Shown: positions 10,201 through 15,771 of the stretch, in pieces
Layout of the letters: each line of letters opens with the position of its first letter
Numbering within the stretch: the first letter of the stretch is position 1
Origin: a virus
IMG/VR virus record: IMGVR_UViG_3300023179_000177
Coordinates: 1-46,116 of that record
Strand: one strand, 5' to 3'
DNA length: 46,116 bases
Program-made: the position numbers and the translations under genes
Notes under the pieces: generated by a model
What the model saw: only the letters and a program-made list of their open reading frames with translations
Told to the model about the DNA's origin: nothing
Database searches by the model: none

Positions 10201-11886
10201 GAAGCCATTACGCTTGTTGGCGGAGTATACGTTGTTGGGGATATCCCATGGATTCTCTGTCGGAAATCCGCGCTTACGTTTGCTTTCCTCTTTTGCCGCT
10301 GCCGCAGCCTCTCGACTAGTGCTGAGTGAAAACGTAGAGCGACCCCTCGGGGCAATCCCGGCATCTCGACCGGGGGCAATCTGGTACATATTGCGGCGGA
10401 TAAGGTTCATCGTGTATTCCCCACCGCTCATTTGCGGACCGAACGGTCGGCCAAGCGAACGAGCAATGGCTCTTACCTCTGCGTCCACCGACTGCAAATC
10501 TGCTTCGCTGTGTTGCAGAACGCCACCGGCTGTACTCTTCCGGCTATGGCCCTTCCACGAGTGCGAAACAACTACGCCGCCTCGAGCGGCATGGGTAGTC
10601 TCGAACGCTGTGTCTGAGCCCTCTGCTCCGCCGCTATGGACCTCTACGCTTGGGTCGAGCGACTGAACATACGCCTGGATTTCTGCAAATCCGTTCTCTG
10701 TAAGTTTGCGCGTGCCGATACCGGCAATAGACTTGACATCGGTAGGAGGCCCGTCAACAGTCTTCCAGCCGCCAGCAGATCGCTGTACCTCTGTAGCGGT
10801 ATACCAGCGGTTGCTGATCTCGTCGTATACGTAAACTGGAATGCCGCGTAGCAAGGCTCCCTCTACCGCCCAGCCAGTGCCGCCATCAACCTTGCCGCTT
10901 CCAAGAAGTTTGCCAACGGCGACCACGGCGTCGACGTCCGTTTTTGTGGTGTTTGCGACGGTCGCGTTGGCTTCAATAATTGTGGTCTCTACATTTCGCC
11001 TAATTGGTTCGGTTGGCTTCCTGGCACGAGTCCCTGAGGCGGGTGCCGCGTTGCTGATTCCAAGTTCACTCAGCCTGCTATTGAGCCTCTCCCAAATTGC
11101 TGGGGCGCTGGCCTTAAGATTAGCCTTGCCTGTTCCAATTCCCCTGGAAGGAAAGTAGACATCCCTACCTGACGCAAGTGCAGCTTCAATCTTCCTCAGC
11201 TGGGCGTCCATAAGTTTTGAGAAGGTGGAGTCAGTTAAGTCCTCATCAGTAAGGAATGTGCCTGGGTCCCTCTTGGTTGGAACGCCAATCCACCCATCGC
11301 GGCCTGCGGCTGCCTCTGCCTGTCCGGCACCAGGCGTGGCTGTGCCTGTGTCGGCATTAAACATGTTGGAACCCCAAACGGCGATCTCGCCATCTGGGAC
11401 CGTGGATAGTTCGTCAACGTAGATGACCTGGCCACGACCAGCCTCTGTGGCCGCCGGGCCAGCCTTCAGTTCGGCCTTTACCTCTGGGCTACCGTACTTT
11501 TCTACGAAGTAGTCGACCGACCAGCGCTCGGTTTTAGCAATCTTCTGCCACTGCTCTAGGGTGAGCTTCTTTGGGTCAAACTCAGTATTGCTCACGACAT
11601 AGACAAACGCCTCACGACCATCCTGGGACGTAATCCGGTATGTTGCCCACTCACTCCAGCCTGGGCCCCACTTAGCGTCCCTGACGGTGCTGATCCGCCT
11701 ACCGGCAAGGATTTCGTCAAACGTCGTTGCTTCGCGGCCAGGGATATCTACAGGGTCTTTATCATAGCTATAGCCCATCGTCCTCGTTCCGGCGATCTGC
11801 ACTGGGTTATCAGGCTTCGGGACGAGCTTGTATACGATGTAGTGTAGGATGTCGCTATTGATGTCTCTAGGGCTATTTGTAGGCAT
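4216..11886 (-). CDS. Giant multidomain 'polyvalent' protein with SLOG-like and NADAR-like domains (2556 aa)
   Basis: The first and largest late gene. The N-terminal third looks like a chain of small domains. Residues about 152-276 (VWGSNM, a Gly-rich stretch, GVPTK, then SRGIGTGKA and APAIWERL) match the pattern of a short phage/bacterial domain of the A1S_2505/DUF7831 type. Residues about 298-395 (VDGGTGWAVEGAL, PVYVYD, SIAGIGTRKL) and 385-500 (HSGGAEGSDTAFE, then LIRRNMYQI) look SLOG/DprA-like, the nucleotide- or ADP-ribose-derivative-sensing Rossmann fold. Residues about 553-700 (NRYPVVFEGKVYPSSEHAYL) resemble NADAR, a family linked to ADP-ribose/NAD derivatives. Residues 700-2400 are helical and unassigned. 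The C-terminus (about 2440-2540) has glycine-rich hydrophobic runs (GSILGGGIGAFASGGIGTF) as in membrane-interacting virion proteins. ATG 11886 follows AAGGAGG. Delivery with the virion and an anti-defence role are inference. Confidence 0.75.
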   Translation of the reverse strand: MPTNSPRDINSDILHYIVYKLVPKPDNPVQIAGTRTMGYSYDKDPVDIPGREATTFDEILAGRRISTVRDAKWGPGWSEWATYRITSQDGREAFVYVVSNTEFDPKKLTLEQWQKIAKTERWSVDYFVEKYGSPEVKAELKAGPAATEAGRGQVIYVDELSTVPDGEIAVWGSNMFNADTGTATPGAGQAEAAAGRDGWIGVPTKRDPGTFLTDEDLTDSTFSKLMDAQLRKIEAALASGRDVYFPSRGIGTGKANLKASAPAIWERLNSRLSELGISNAAPASGTRARKPTEPIRRNVETTIIEANATVANTTKTDVDAVVAVGKLLGSGKVDGGTGWAVEGALLRGIPVYVYDEISNRWYTATEVQRSAGGWKTVDGPPTDVKSIAGIGTRKLTENGFAEIQAYVQSLDPSVEVHSGGAEGSDTAFETTHAARGGVVVSHSWKGHSRKSTAGGVLQHSEADLQSVDAEVRAIARSLGRPFGPQMSGGEYTMNLIRRNMYQIAPGRDAGIAPRGRSTFSLSTSREAAAAAKEESKRKRGFPTENPWDIPNNVYSANKRNGFLAALTNRTSDLPRTAKGGASSSLEHGNIKNRYPVVFEGKVYPSSEHAYLALSPEANKPDTVSPEEIDLMSRIIAEKLRQNPRLLERVQQNMAAVGEGTTPQQWVELLVHWTQAAARWEGNGLESPFLQALAKGAEAAIANPESSEDPRLIKWIQDPKNQVNLPKQGAVNIPPNEFGDITVQPATGADNVKVGAAGPEMDTPEGFTAKLLEEFKTMRETAARSSTMGSKMQGFDGLSTLQKTNLYRTLGASGAYGFKFDSLNQEPVPGIDPRRTVRGRINALAAKMGITLPPELDFKPGKPIIGDKKTVAQVMADAFMAIRYMNTVESSGNVRFSGETRAEMAALMLELSRTLHEIGDPYSLAMIKGLSKTMSSGEYTGLTSKAKEVEALGVDMTAAEAAPSLYGRSTQAKLRQLASAQVGLVPQSSPRAGEPKMYRSLDLDLLPVPVRSKKKTVAVARAGDSRGIPSITKDNAIYDLQRVVDEVGIWDVANGGGDDLASIDLDGFIDGGNTEVFTRTKKSPIADLLGIEEALGVIRRYTSVRKLDDRADFSLFNYRTGFKYRSRLGKQGVIAGDQQIEAPKVERVKVEKPSLATQADGLRRRIERVQGAIDAMDRYAAGVAIGAGGGTAEQGAIAPIPELETYRALPSGISGKRLAFLRRQATDALRILNQDLNKVIGSTGTDPISWDTTDFENTYEAELAPKFGEGGAYAEMFGVQAAANVATERVNARGWRGLIVVGGDVDAEGKPKAMKVTLPQWYLDKKRREHAKWKGVLDEVAAIHGKAYALAYMTSEEGKALYGDEPPKFDKNFVELLPGDYVLPAPVATEIASLNQGIITDVEINDLGRSVINPTSPVDLGVGLNENVEFKLNIRPIVVSKYLVLKNGTVVANRSSETGFIQHRKVYPFRVERTADGGYQIRRLEGYQFEHTDPNQIYGQEAMKETLRQLDVAFSPDGPGFESNQMGNLLNELGTAIAFDGYSALEILAINGDIFPQLEAEIVASITEQTGTFRTNLAPNWSAARAKDMIYNSSMTGAEQAAARVSPVPGEALAAPFAKVGKMQSSVEPAGLMAGAPAYKITEYPDWLVSTVNEKAAHDLSHAQEELAAAEQSGDQDAITKAKVRLEDAQTNFMADRKITISTEQGRRRYSGGIIGQTLTRDQAMALASPSTTAIQRAIGGSYTVHDILASPEKFGHTVRTETMDGDSGAMYIIRALTYMLRLSEEAVVQMGYGNRFSKSDMERFGLTEPTIILADKASAIEAARIGGDTFDSIVRESLDAARLAAMALTEAAKGTLRKSWSDSLDPKYHRHEVAPRIETRTPLDEFMYPIYRMLEPATVSVETADAVDKVLQNIASGGPDVMRVSGALGDKATAFYNEFYKPAGLPDPKDLAGRPLPAPERQDIAARLVAEVSRKLGRDLRVPAIVIPEGDTREFVAALYEGIKAENPREILSWEQGQGGFAGQEGMMQITKPDGTVEIVNEAEWRAQAKERKRQRAIDGFDAATGLDEEGQVIEFDLNADEYDSGTIQEDVAPVSGQAIGKAAGMGTRFAKTVAVKYASSGNIEEAIRSTLPEFGELPPIGSVEMKMFFRNFWKTLSVDMSGRMQGPAIEQMIRTLLETQDGKVKLENARRVFIQPTDFQSSQAVPGGSGITISSQGGPAVPETMPKIATIQLNDNGKLDVNTQFLLSYLRGTPNESGKYSGGIDKVAAKTDTSLREIAWGVIREYLNGPATLKAPFDWGTPGPTTVMIRRLVDAIESGTIPSLEIDPPTDTPLNIEGYDPNKKQKQSMSGEDVVDPNDYEMLQDQAMGRDPEDFSGGYVDTDSEIMNLSVKQGKLLGLLQPDQLLPKFSPGLKKIDFGLRTPKGNFGGGVAADVGVMALQGNLTPEGALFSAGLNSVNLLTKSPLKAGIFGSVAGLAATAATGGDLGRTMFGIVGSILGGGIGAFASGGIGTFVGSTAGSLAADELWKGLFGSNEGMRPTIRPIQPDIPTVRIP

Positions 11887-12142
11887 AGTCCTCCTTAAAC
11901 CCCTTTTAGGGGCCGCCGTTATGATCTATTTTATTTCCTGTCTAGGAAAAACGGCTCTACTATATATGCAGTGAAAATGCCGTTTTCTGCAACTTTTGTC
12001 ACGATTTTGTTTGTTTAAGATTTCTTATCACTGGGGTATACCGGTGTCGGAGCGGCTAGGTAACCCAATTCTGCGGGCGTTCGCAGAAAAGCCCGCAGGG
12101 GAGAGGGGGTTGCCCAATGGCAAACCCCGACTTTCGGTATCC

Positions 12143-12163
12143 CCCTCAGCGGTATGGGCGTAG
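12143..12163 (+). repeat. Leader repeat, copy 1
   Basis: Contains CAGCGGTATGGGCGTAG (12147-12163), identical over 17 bases to copy 2. The core lies in the loop of a possible hairpin, CAGCGG paired with CCGCTG (12168-12173), inside a larger pairing of GGTATCCCCC with GGGGGTACC. It lies in the 5' leader of the gene at 12279. Confidence 0.7.
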
Positions 12164-12198
12164 CCCAGCCGCTGGTCTGGGGGTACCTTATGGCGTCC

Positions 12199-12219
12199 CC
12201 CGCAGCGGTATGGGCGTAG
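12199..12219 (+). repeat. Leader repeat, copy 2
   Basis: CAGCGGTATGGGCGTAG at 12203-12219, 56 bases after copy 1. The flanking GCAGC can pair with GCTGC downstream (about 12227-12232), again placing the TATGGGCGTAG core in a loop. About 60 bases upstream of the ATG at 12279. Confidence 0.7.
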
Positions 12220-12278
12220 GTAGCCCTGCTGCGGTGGGCGCTGGGGAACTGCATACGGGGGCAAGAAAGGAGACGATT

Positions 12279-12794
12279 ATGTCCCGTAAGACAGTTCAGT
12301 TCACGATTGCGAAGGACGCAATCACTACGATGCTGGCAGCCGTGCCGAATGGCTGCTGGTTCTTGTTCCAGAATGTCCGCTTCCAAGGTCTTCAGGCTAA
12401 CAAGCCTGCCGACTCACGAATGTCGGAGAAGAAGGAACTCGGTTATCGTTTCGTCGGGCAAGCAGACGAGAACGGTCAGATGACCGACCTCGCTGCCACG
12501 CTTGAATCGCCAAGCATCACTTGGCGTGAAGACGAAGAGGGCAATCGCATTCAGGGTACGAACTATCCGAGTGTGTTGTTCCGTGGTGACCTTGCCAAGG
12601 CTGCCGTGAAGCACGCCAAGGCTTGGGACACGGTGTCCATCTTCGGCAAGGTTGAGACGAGCCGCAAGGTTGATAAGGACGGCAAGGTATCAGTATCAGT
12701 CGTCCATACAGCCCTGCTGCTGCTTGACGGCACTCAGGAAGTCAGCACTCAGTTGGCTTCAGATGAGTCCGTTGACTTGTCCATCCAAGCCTAA
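12279..12794 (+). CDS. Possible single-stranded DNA-binding (OB-fold) protein, monocistronic
   Basis: 171 residues starting at ATG 12279, preceded by AAAGGAG six bases upstream; a longer frame upstream has no ribosome site and would read through the leader repeats. The central part (about 105-155: VLFRGDLAKAAVKHAKAWD, then VSIFGKVETSRKVDKDGK and VSVVHTALLLL) follows the strand order of bacterial/phage SSB, where a 'GKLAE..KKGD.V..EG.L.T' segment precedes the last OB strands. The C-terminus is acidic but lacks the typical DDDIPF tip. It stands alone: a leader with two repeat elements in front and a strong intrinsic terminator straight after, so it is likely made in quantity as a single-gene transcript. 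The SSB assignment is by pattern only and could be wrong. Confidence 0.55.
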   Translation: MSRKTVQFTIAKDAITTMLAAVPNGCWFLFQNVRFQGLQANKPADSRMSEKKELGYRFVGQADENGQMTDLAATLESPSITWREDEEGNRIQGTNYPSVLFRGDLAKAAVKHAKAWDTVSIFGKVETSRKVDKDGKVSVSVVHTALLLLDGTQEVSTQLASDESVDLSIQA

Positions 12795-12818
12795 ACAATA
12801 ACCCCGTAGCAGTTCCCC

Positions 12819-12863
12819 GCCCCTGCTGGCAGCCCACGCTGCTGGCAGGGGCTTTACTTTTTT
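12819..12863 (+). terminator. Intrinsic terminator after the SSB-like gene
   Basis: GCCCCTGC (12819-12826) pairs with GCAGGGGC (12845-12852). An inner CAGC/GCTG stem closes a four-base loop, and TTTACTTTTTT follows directly. This is a classic Rho-independent terminator 25 bases after the stop codon. Confidence 0.9.
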
Positions 12864-12878
12864 CGCCCCGCACCAAGT

Positions 12879-12929
12879 TTGACTCGACGGGGAACACGTA
12901 ATGTAACAGATGCAATACGGGGAACACGT
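12879..12929 (+). promoter_or_regulatory. Sigma70-type promoter with paired operator-like repeats
   Basis: TTGACT (12879-12884), 17-base spacer, TGTAAC (12902-12907) gives a fair vegetative promoter reading into the plus-strand gene train. The 13-base sequence ACGGGGAACACGT occurs twice, at 12887-12899 inside the spacer and at 12917-12929 just past the expected start site, with a 30-base period (about three helical turns). This placement is what is expected of two operator sites for one regulator. The regulator is not identified. Confidence 0.6.
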
Positions 12930-13021
12930 TGTGTCCTTTGGTGTAGGGCTGGGGTGATAAGCAGGTAGGTGGGGAAGCGAGCAAGTGTATTACCCCCCTA
13001 CTGGGAGTTCTTTTAGCACGG

Positions 13022-13042
13022 CCTACGGCTATATGGGCGTAG
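13022..13042 (+). repeat. Leader repeat, copy 3
   Basis: Ends in TATGGGCGTAG (13032-13042). Flanking TAGCACG and CGTGCTA pair perfectly around it, with an inner CTACG/CGTAG stem, so this copy sits in a stable hairpin. It lies in the leader of the gene at 13092, followed by a GC-rich stretch and the AGAAGGGAG ribosome site. Confidence 0.65.
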
Positions 13043-13091
13043 CGTGCTAGGGTAGGCGTGCGCGTGGCGTGCGCAGAAGGGAGTATCACAT

Positions 13092-13394
13092 ATGACAAGC
13101 TTATGTCAGGATTGCGGACGCAATGAGTACGGTTGCGATTGCGTTGCTTTCAAGACAAGTCTAACCTGGCCAACCATATACGGTGGAGAGATAGAAGACT
13201 CAGACCTAGTACGGCTTCGTATGAATAAGCCTGCTATTACACTCTTGATTGTAGCGTTGGAAGAACTTAGACACCAGCGTACAGTGAGAGGAAGCAAGGA
13301 AGGGGGTGTGCTTATAAGGGAATGCGACGATGTGCTTAGTGCGTTATCGTTGAATGTAATGTTGATGGCACGATTTGTGTCAGAAGGAGAGTAA
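13092..13394 (+). CDS. Small protein with N-terminal cysteine cluster (100 aa)
   Basis: Begins MTSLCQDCGRNEYGCDC: Cys5, Cys8, Cys15 and Cys17 make a compact CxxC...CxC metal-binding knuckle typical of small phage zinc fingers. The rest is mainly helical with a hydrophobic segment (ITLLIVALEELR). First gene of the plus-strand train, behind the operator-bearing promoter and leader repeat 3. GGGAG lies eight bases before the ATG. Function unknown; a role in early takeover of the host is plausible from position only. Confidence 0.65.
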   Translation: MTSLCQDCGRNEYGCDCVAFKTSLTWPTIYGGEIEDSDLVRLRMNKPAITLLIVALEELRHQRTVRGSKEGGVLIRECDDVLSALSLNVMLMARFVSEGE

Positions 13395-13395
13395 G

Positions 13396-13659
13396 ATGTC
13401 TCAGTACACACTGGTTAAGGAGCACAAAGAGGTAGGCAAGCTGCCTCTGGAGTATATCTACGGCTTTGACGCCGGCCTTGGTGAGTACTTTCTTACCATC
13501 GCAGACCCAAATGCTGAAGATTATTTCCCTATTGTAGGCACACTGGCAAATGTGCACGGCAATCGCTACAATATGCTTGACGCTTTTGAAGCGCTTGGCA
13601 TTACGTACGATGTGCCAACCATTCACCGCGAGCTAATCCAAATGGATTTGCCGCTATAA
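13396..13659 (+). CDS. Hypothetical protein (87 aa)
   Basis: Starts MSQYTLVKEH at ATG 13396, preceded by AAGGAGAGTAAG that overlaps the end of the previous gene. Acidic and aromatic-rich (YIYGFDAGLGEYFLTIADP), ending LIQMDLPL. No family recognised. Followed by 232 bases without a gene that hold a structured RNA candidate. Confidence 0.6.
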   Translation: MSQYTLVKEHKEVGKLPLEYIYGFDAGLGEYFLTIADPNAEDYFPIVGTLANVHGNRYNMLDAFEALGITYDVPTIHRELIQMDLPL

Positions 13660-13891
13660 TATTCCGTGCCACGTGCAGGGTGGCTAGTTGCTGGACGAAT
13701 AACCAGTCGGGACGATAAGGGTGCTGGGCTTGGGCCTAATCAGCAGGGGTGCCAGCACCAACGGGCAGGCGAGAGCCAAAGCCCGTCTCCGCAAGGGGAT
13801 AAGCGTCAGTCTCACGAGACGAGAGTGTTTACATTCCCCTGCCAGTAGATTGCTGGCAGGGGTAACACTTATAGTAAGAAAGGATAAGGAA
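13660..13891 (+). ncRNA. Candidate structured RNA / leader between two small genes
   Basis: A 232-base gap packed with nested inverted repeats. GGTGCTGG pairs with CCAGCACC (about 13719-13757). ACGGGC pairs with GCCCGT and encloses GGC-GAGA-GCC, a GNRA tetraloop hairpin. CTCC-GCAA-GGGG is a second GNRA hairpin. TCTC/GAGA follows. Last is a ten-base perfect stem, CCCCTGCCAG (13836-13845) and CTGGCAGGGG (13853-13862), without a T-run, about 30 bases before the ATG at 13892. GNRA caps in series are typical of folded RNAs rather than of simple terminators. It does not match a riboswitch, tRNA, tmRNA or hammerhead pattern that I know. It could be a stable ncRNA processed from the transcript or a cis-regulator of the next gene. 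Confidence 0.5.
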
Positions 13892-14419
13892 ATGGGTTAC
13901 GATATTGTTACAGTTGAAGGCAATGAGGAACAAGCAAAGAAGTTTGCTGCCAAGTACCAGTATACCTATCTCTTTGACAAAGAGACAGGGCAGTTCGTCG
14001 GCGGGGGTCAAGTGTACTTCCGAGCCAACATCTGGGCTATGGCACCGCTTCGGCGCGTAATGGACAGCCTGCTATATGTTCTCAACATTGATGAGAAAGA
14101 TACACAAGAGTTCATTGAATCTATCAGCTGGAACGATGGCCGGCTGGTAACATCAGAGTTTCTTACAAAGGTGCTCGATAAGTTGGACAAAGTATCCAAC
14201 GGGGCAGTTGAAGAATACATTAAGCCTATTGTTACAACAGTAACACTTGAAATGTGGAACCCAGAGGAAGACTCTAAGGTTAGTATGCTAGTTGAAGGAC
14301 AGATAGTCCAGCGTGATTACTCGTTGGAAGAGAAAGCCAAGGACACCACTGCTATCGCAATGGAGTTCCTGGATTATATGCGAGTTGCCAAAGACCTTGG
14401 CGGCTTTGAAGTTTGGTAA
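13892..14419 (+). CDS. Hypothetical protein (175 aa)
   Basis: MGYDIVTVEGNEEQAKKFA at ATG 13892, with AAGGATAAGG just before; an in-frame upstream extension would cross the structured RNA and is rejected. Mixed alpha/beta composition, acidic, with helices at about 50-130 and a C-terminal helix (TTAIAMEFLDYMRVAKDLG). It resembles small actinophage-type hypothetical proteins in style, but I recognise no domain. The structured leader upstream suggests that its expression may be individually controlled. Confidence 0.6.
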   Translation: MGYDIVTVEGNEEQAKKFAAKYQYTYLFDKETGQFVGGGQVYFRANIWAMAPLRRVMDSLLYVLNIDEKDTQEFIESISWNDGRLVTSEFLTKVLDKLDKVSNGAVEEYIKPIVTTVTLEMWNPEEDSKVSMLVEGQIVQRDYSLEEKAKDTTAIAMEFLDYMRVAKDLGGFEVW

Positions 14420-14430
14420 GGAGAAAGTAT

Positions 14431-14877
14431 ATGTATCAGAAGTATGAGTATCAAATCGTTCGCAAAGAGAAGAACCCAGATGTATTTAGGATTGAAAGTC
14501 CGACACAAGCACATTCACTATTCACTAACTTTGCCGATGAGGCAACGCGTGAATCGTTGTTTGTTCTGCCAGTTGATGGACGCAACAATCTAATCGGCAT
14601 TCACGAGATTTATCGTGGCACCGCTACTGGTACAAGCGTACGAGTTAGCGAGATTCTTTCATCGTGTCTGCTAGCACAAGGCGTTGGTCTAGTGCTTATT
14701 CATAATCACCCAAGCGGTGACAGTCAGGCATCAGATGAAGATGTTCGTCTAACTATGGATGTTCTCAAAGCTTGTAGGTTGATGGATATTGAAATGCTTG
14801 ACCATCTTGTCATTGGCAAGAACTCATTCACAAGCATTCGTTCGCAGCAGCCTAATATCTGGGGGGGTGAAGAGTAA
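14431..14877 (+). CDS. radC-like: RadC-like JAB/MPN+ domain protein
   Basis: 148 residues. The JAMM zinc site of the RadC/JAB family is intact: Glu59 (HEIYRG), His91 and His93 in HNHPSG (91-96), and the SDxD segment at 101-104. Full-length bacterial RadC has an N-terminal helix-hairpin-helix region; here only the catalytic-type domain and a short beta N-terminus exist. Family members are predicted metallo-peptidases or isopeptidases, and 'DNA repair' is a historic label; the substrate is unknown. Such stand-alone copies are common on phages and plasmids, often near anti-restriction genes. ATG 14431 follows AAGGAG by eight bases; the longer frame starting at 14413 uses a poor start. Confidence 0.85.
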   Translation: MYQKYEYQIVRKEKNPDVFRIESPTQAHSLFTNFADEATRESLFVLPVDGRNNLIGIHEIYRGTATGTSVRVSEILSSCLLAQGVGLVLIHNHPSGDSQASDEDVRLTMDVLKACRLMDIEMLDHLVIGKNSFTSIRSQQPNIWGGEE

Positions 14878-15119
14878 TGTTCAGTCAGGAAGTGTTGCTT
14901 GAATACCATTTGGAACACAACATCTTCCCGCCAGTGCCAAGGGATATGTGGCCGTATGTCAAAGCGGCCCTATCCCTGGCACAGGATGGCTATTGGGACC
15001 ACGAGGTAGCAGTGGACAACAGAGTGTTGACACATGCTATCACGGGGGAAGCCATCCTTGTGCGTGAAGTAATCGATACAATGCGATTATACGATATGGT
15101 CGCAGAAGAGGAGTTGTAA
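14877..15119 (+). CDS. Hypothetical protein (80 aa)
   Basis: Starts at ATG 14877, sharing a base with the preceding stop (TAATG). Begins MFSQEVLLEYHLEHNIFPPVP. Mainly helical and acidic at both ends; residues 60-80 form a helix (REVIDTMRLYDMVAEEEL). No recognised family. Confidence 0.55.
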   Translation: MFSQEVLLEYHLEHNIFPPVPRDMWPYVKAALSLAQDGYWDHEVAVDNRVLTHAITGEAILVREVIDTMRLYDMVAEEEL

Positions 15120-15120
15120 C

Positions 15121-15483
15121 ATGACACGAGATGAAATGGTTGAAGTGCTAAAGAATAGCAAGGCTATGGAATACATTGATGGCGATGGTCATACTTTGTA
15201 TAAGCCAGACGCGTTGATTGCGGCGGGGTTCCCGGCAAGCTTTATTAAAGATTATACTTGGGTTCAGAAGTCAGACTATTCTAATCCAAAGTATGTAATC
15301 TTTGATAGAAATGGCCAGCCAGTAGACGAGATGACAGCAGTTGCTGCTCTTACTCTACACTATGCCGTAGCTTCTGCGCTTGACCTACAAGGTGGTGTTG
15401 ATTACGATGACACTATCATTGGTCGTGGCTCACAAGCAGCCGAGTTGTCTCGTGCTATTAGAAAGGTAATAGAAAATGTGTAA
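15121..15483 (+). CDS. Hypothetical protein (120 aa)
   Basis: Starts one base after the previous stop, with GAGGAG about nine bases upstream. Mixed helix and strand; a YVIFDRNGQPVDE segment near residues 58-70 and a long helical C-terminus. No metal site, membrane segment or catalytic motif is seen. Likely one of the early accessory genes. Overlaps the next gene by 8 bases. Confidence 0.55.
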   Translation: MTRDEMVEVLKNSKAMEYIDGDGHTLYKPDALIAAGFPASFIKDYTWVQKSDYSNPKYVIFDRNGQPVDEMTAVAALTLHYAVASALDLQGGVDYDDTIIGRGSQAAELSRAIRKVIENV

Positions 15484-15763
15484 AGAGTATAACGGTTGGA
15501 CTAACTGGGAGACTTGGGTAACTAAGTTATGGTTAGACAATGACGAATATGTATACAATCTTATTTGTGAAATGGTACGAGAGGCAAGGTCAGACGACGG
15601 GGAAGGCATCTCCGGCGATGACCTTCACGAGTTTGTCTGGAATACCTGGGACCCAGATGGTATGTATGTGCACGGCAGTTTGTTCTGCGAGTTCGTAGTG
15701 TCTGGTATGAACATGGTGAACTGGGACGAATTGGCTAACGCATACAATGCAGATGGATACTAA
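15476..15763 (+). CDS. 'NGWTNWETW' phage family protein (DUF7249-like)
   Basis: 95 residues, beginning MCKEYNGWTNWETWVTKLWL. The motif N-G-W-T-N-[YW]-E-T-W followed by a short hydrophobic and N/D-D-E segment is a well-known signature of a widespread small phage and plasmid family of unknown function (DUF7249, from memory). The rest is acidic with several Trp and Cys residues. Position in a train of small early genes fits other phages that carry it. A 76-base spacer containing leader repeat 4 follows. Confidence 0.65.
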   Translation: MCKEYNGWTNWETWVTKLWLDNDEYVYNLICEMVREARSDDGEGISGDDLHEFVWNTWDPDGMYVHGSLFCEFVVSGMNMVNWDELANAYNADGY

Positions 15764-15771
15764 TAGCCCAG

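Larger units (their letters stand above)
11887..12278. promoter_or_regulatory. Divergent control region between late (minus) and plus-strand genes
   Basis: A 392-base non-coding region separating divergent blocks. Next to the late gene's ribosome site is a small hairpin, CCCCTTTTAGGGG (11900-11912). An inverted repeat, AAAACGGC (11948-11955) and GCCGTTTT (11979-11986), brackets an AT-rich TATATATGCA core, as expected for an operator over a promoter. On the minus strand, TTGCAG and TATATA in this core are 20 bases apart, so a standard sigma70 late promoter is weak and an activator may be needed. The rightward half (12120-12278) holds two copies of a repeated leader element, then AAGAAAGGAG before the plus-strand ATG at 12279. 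Short reading frames here on the minus strand are not convincing genes. Confidence 0.55.

Noticed and set aside
4216-11886. N4-type virion RNA polymerase
   Set aside because: Looked for T7/N4-like polymerase motifs (Arg-x3-Lys-x6-Tyr-Gly and the motif C His-Asp); none is convincing.
12015-13098. Minus-strand reading frames with repeated YAHTA-like segments
   Set aside because: The repeats are the reverse complement of the leader elements and the frames lie across a terminator and promoter; no ribosome sites.
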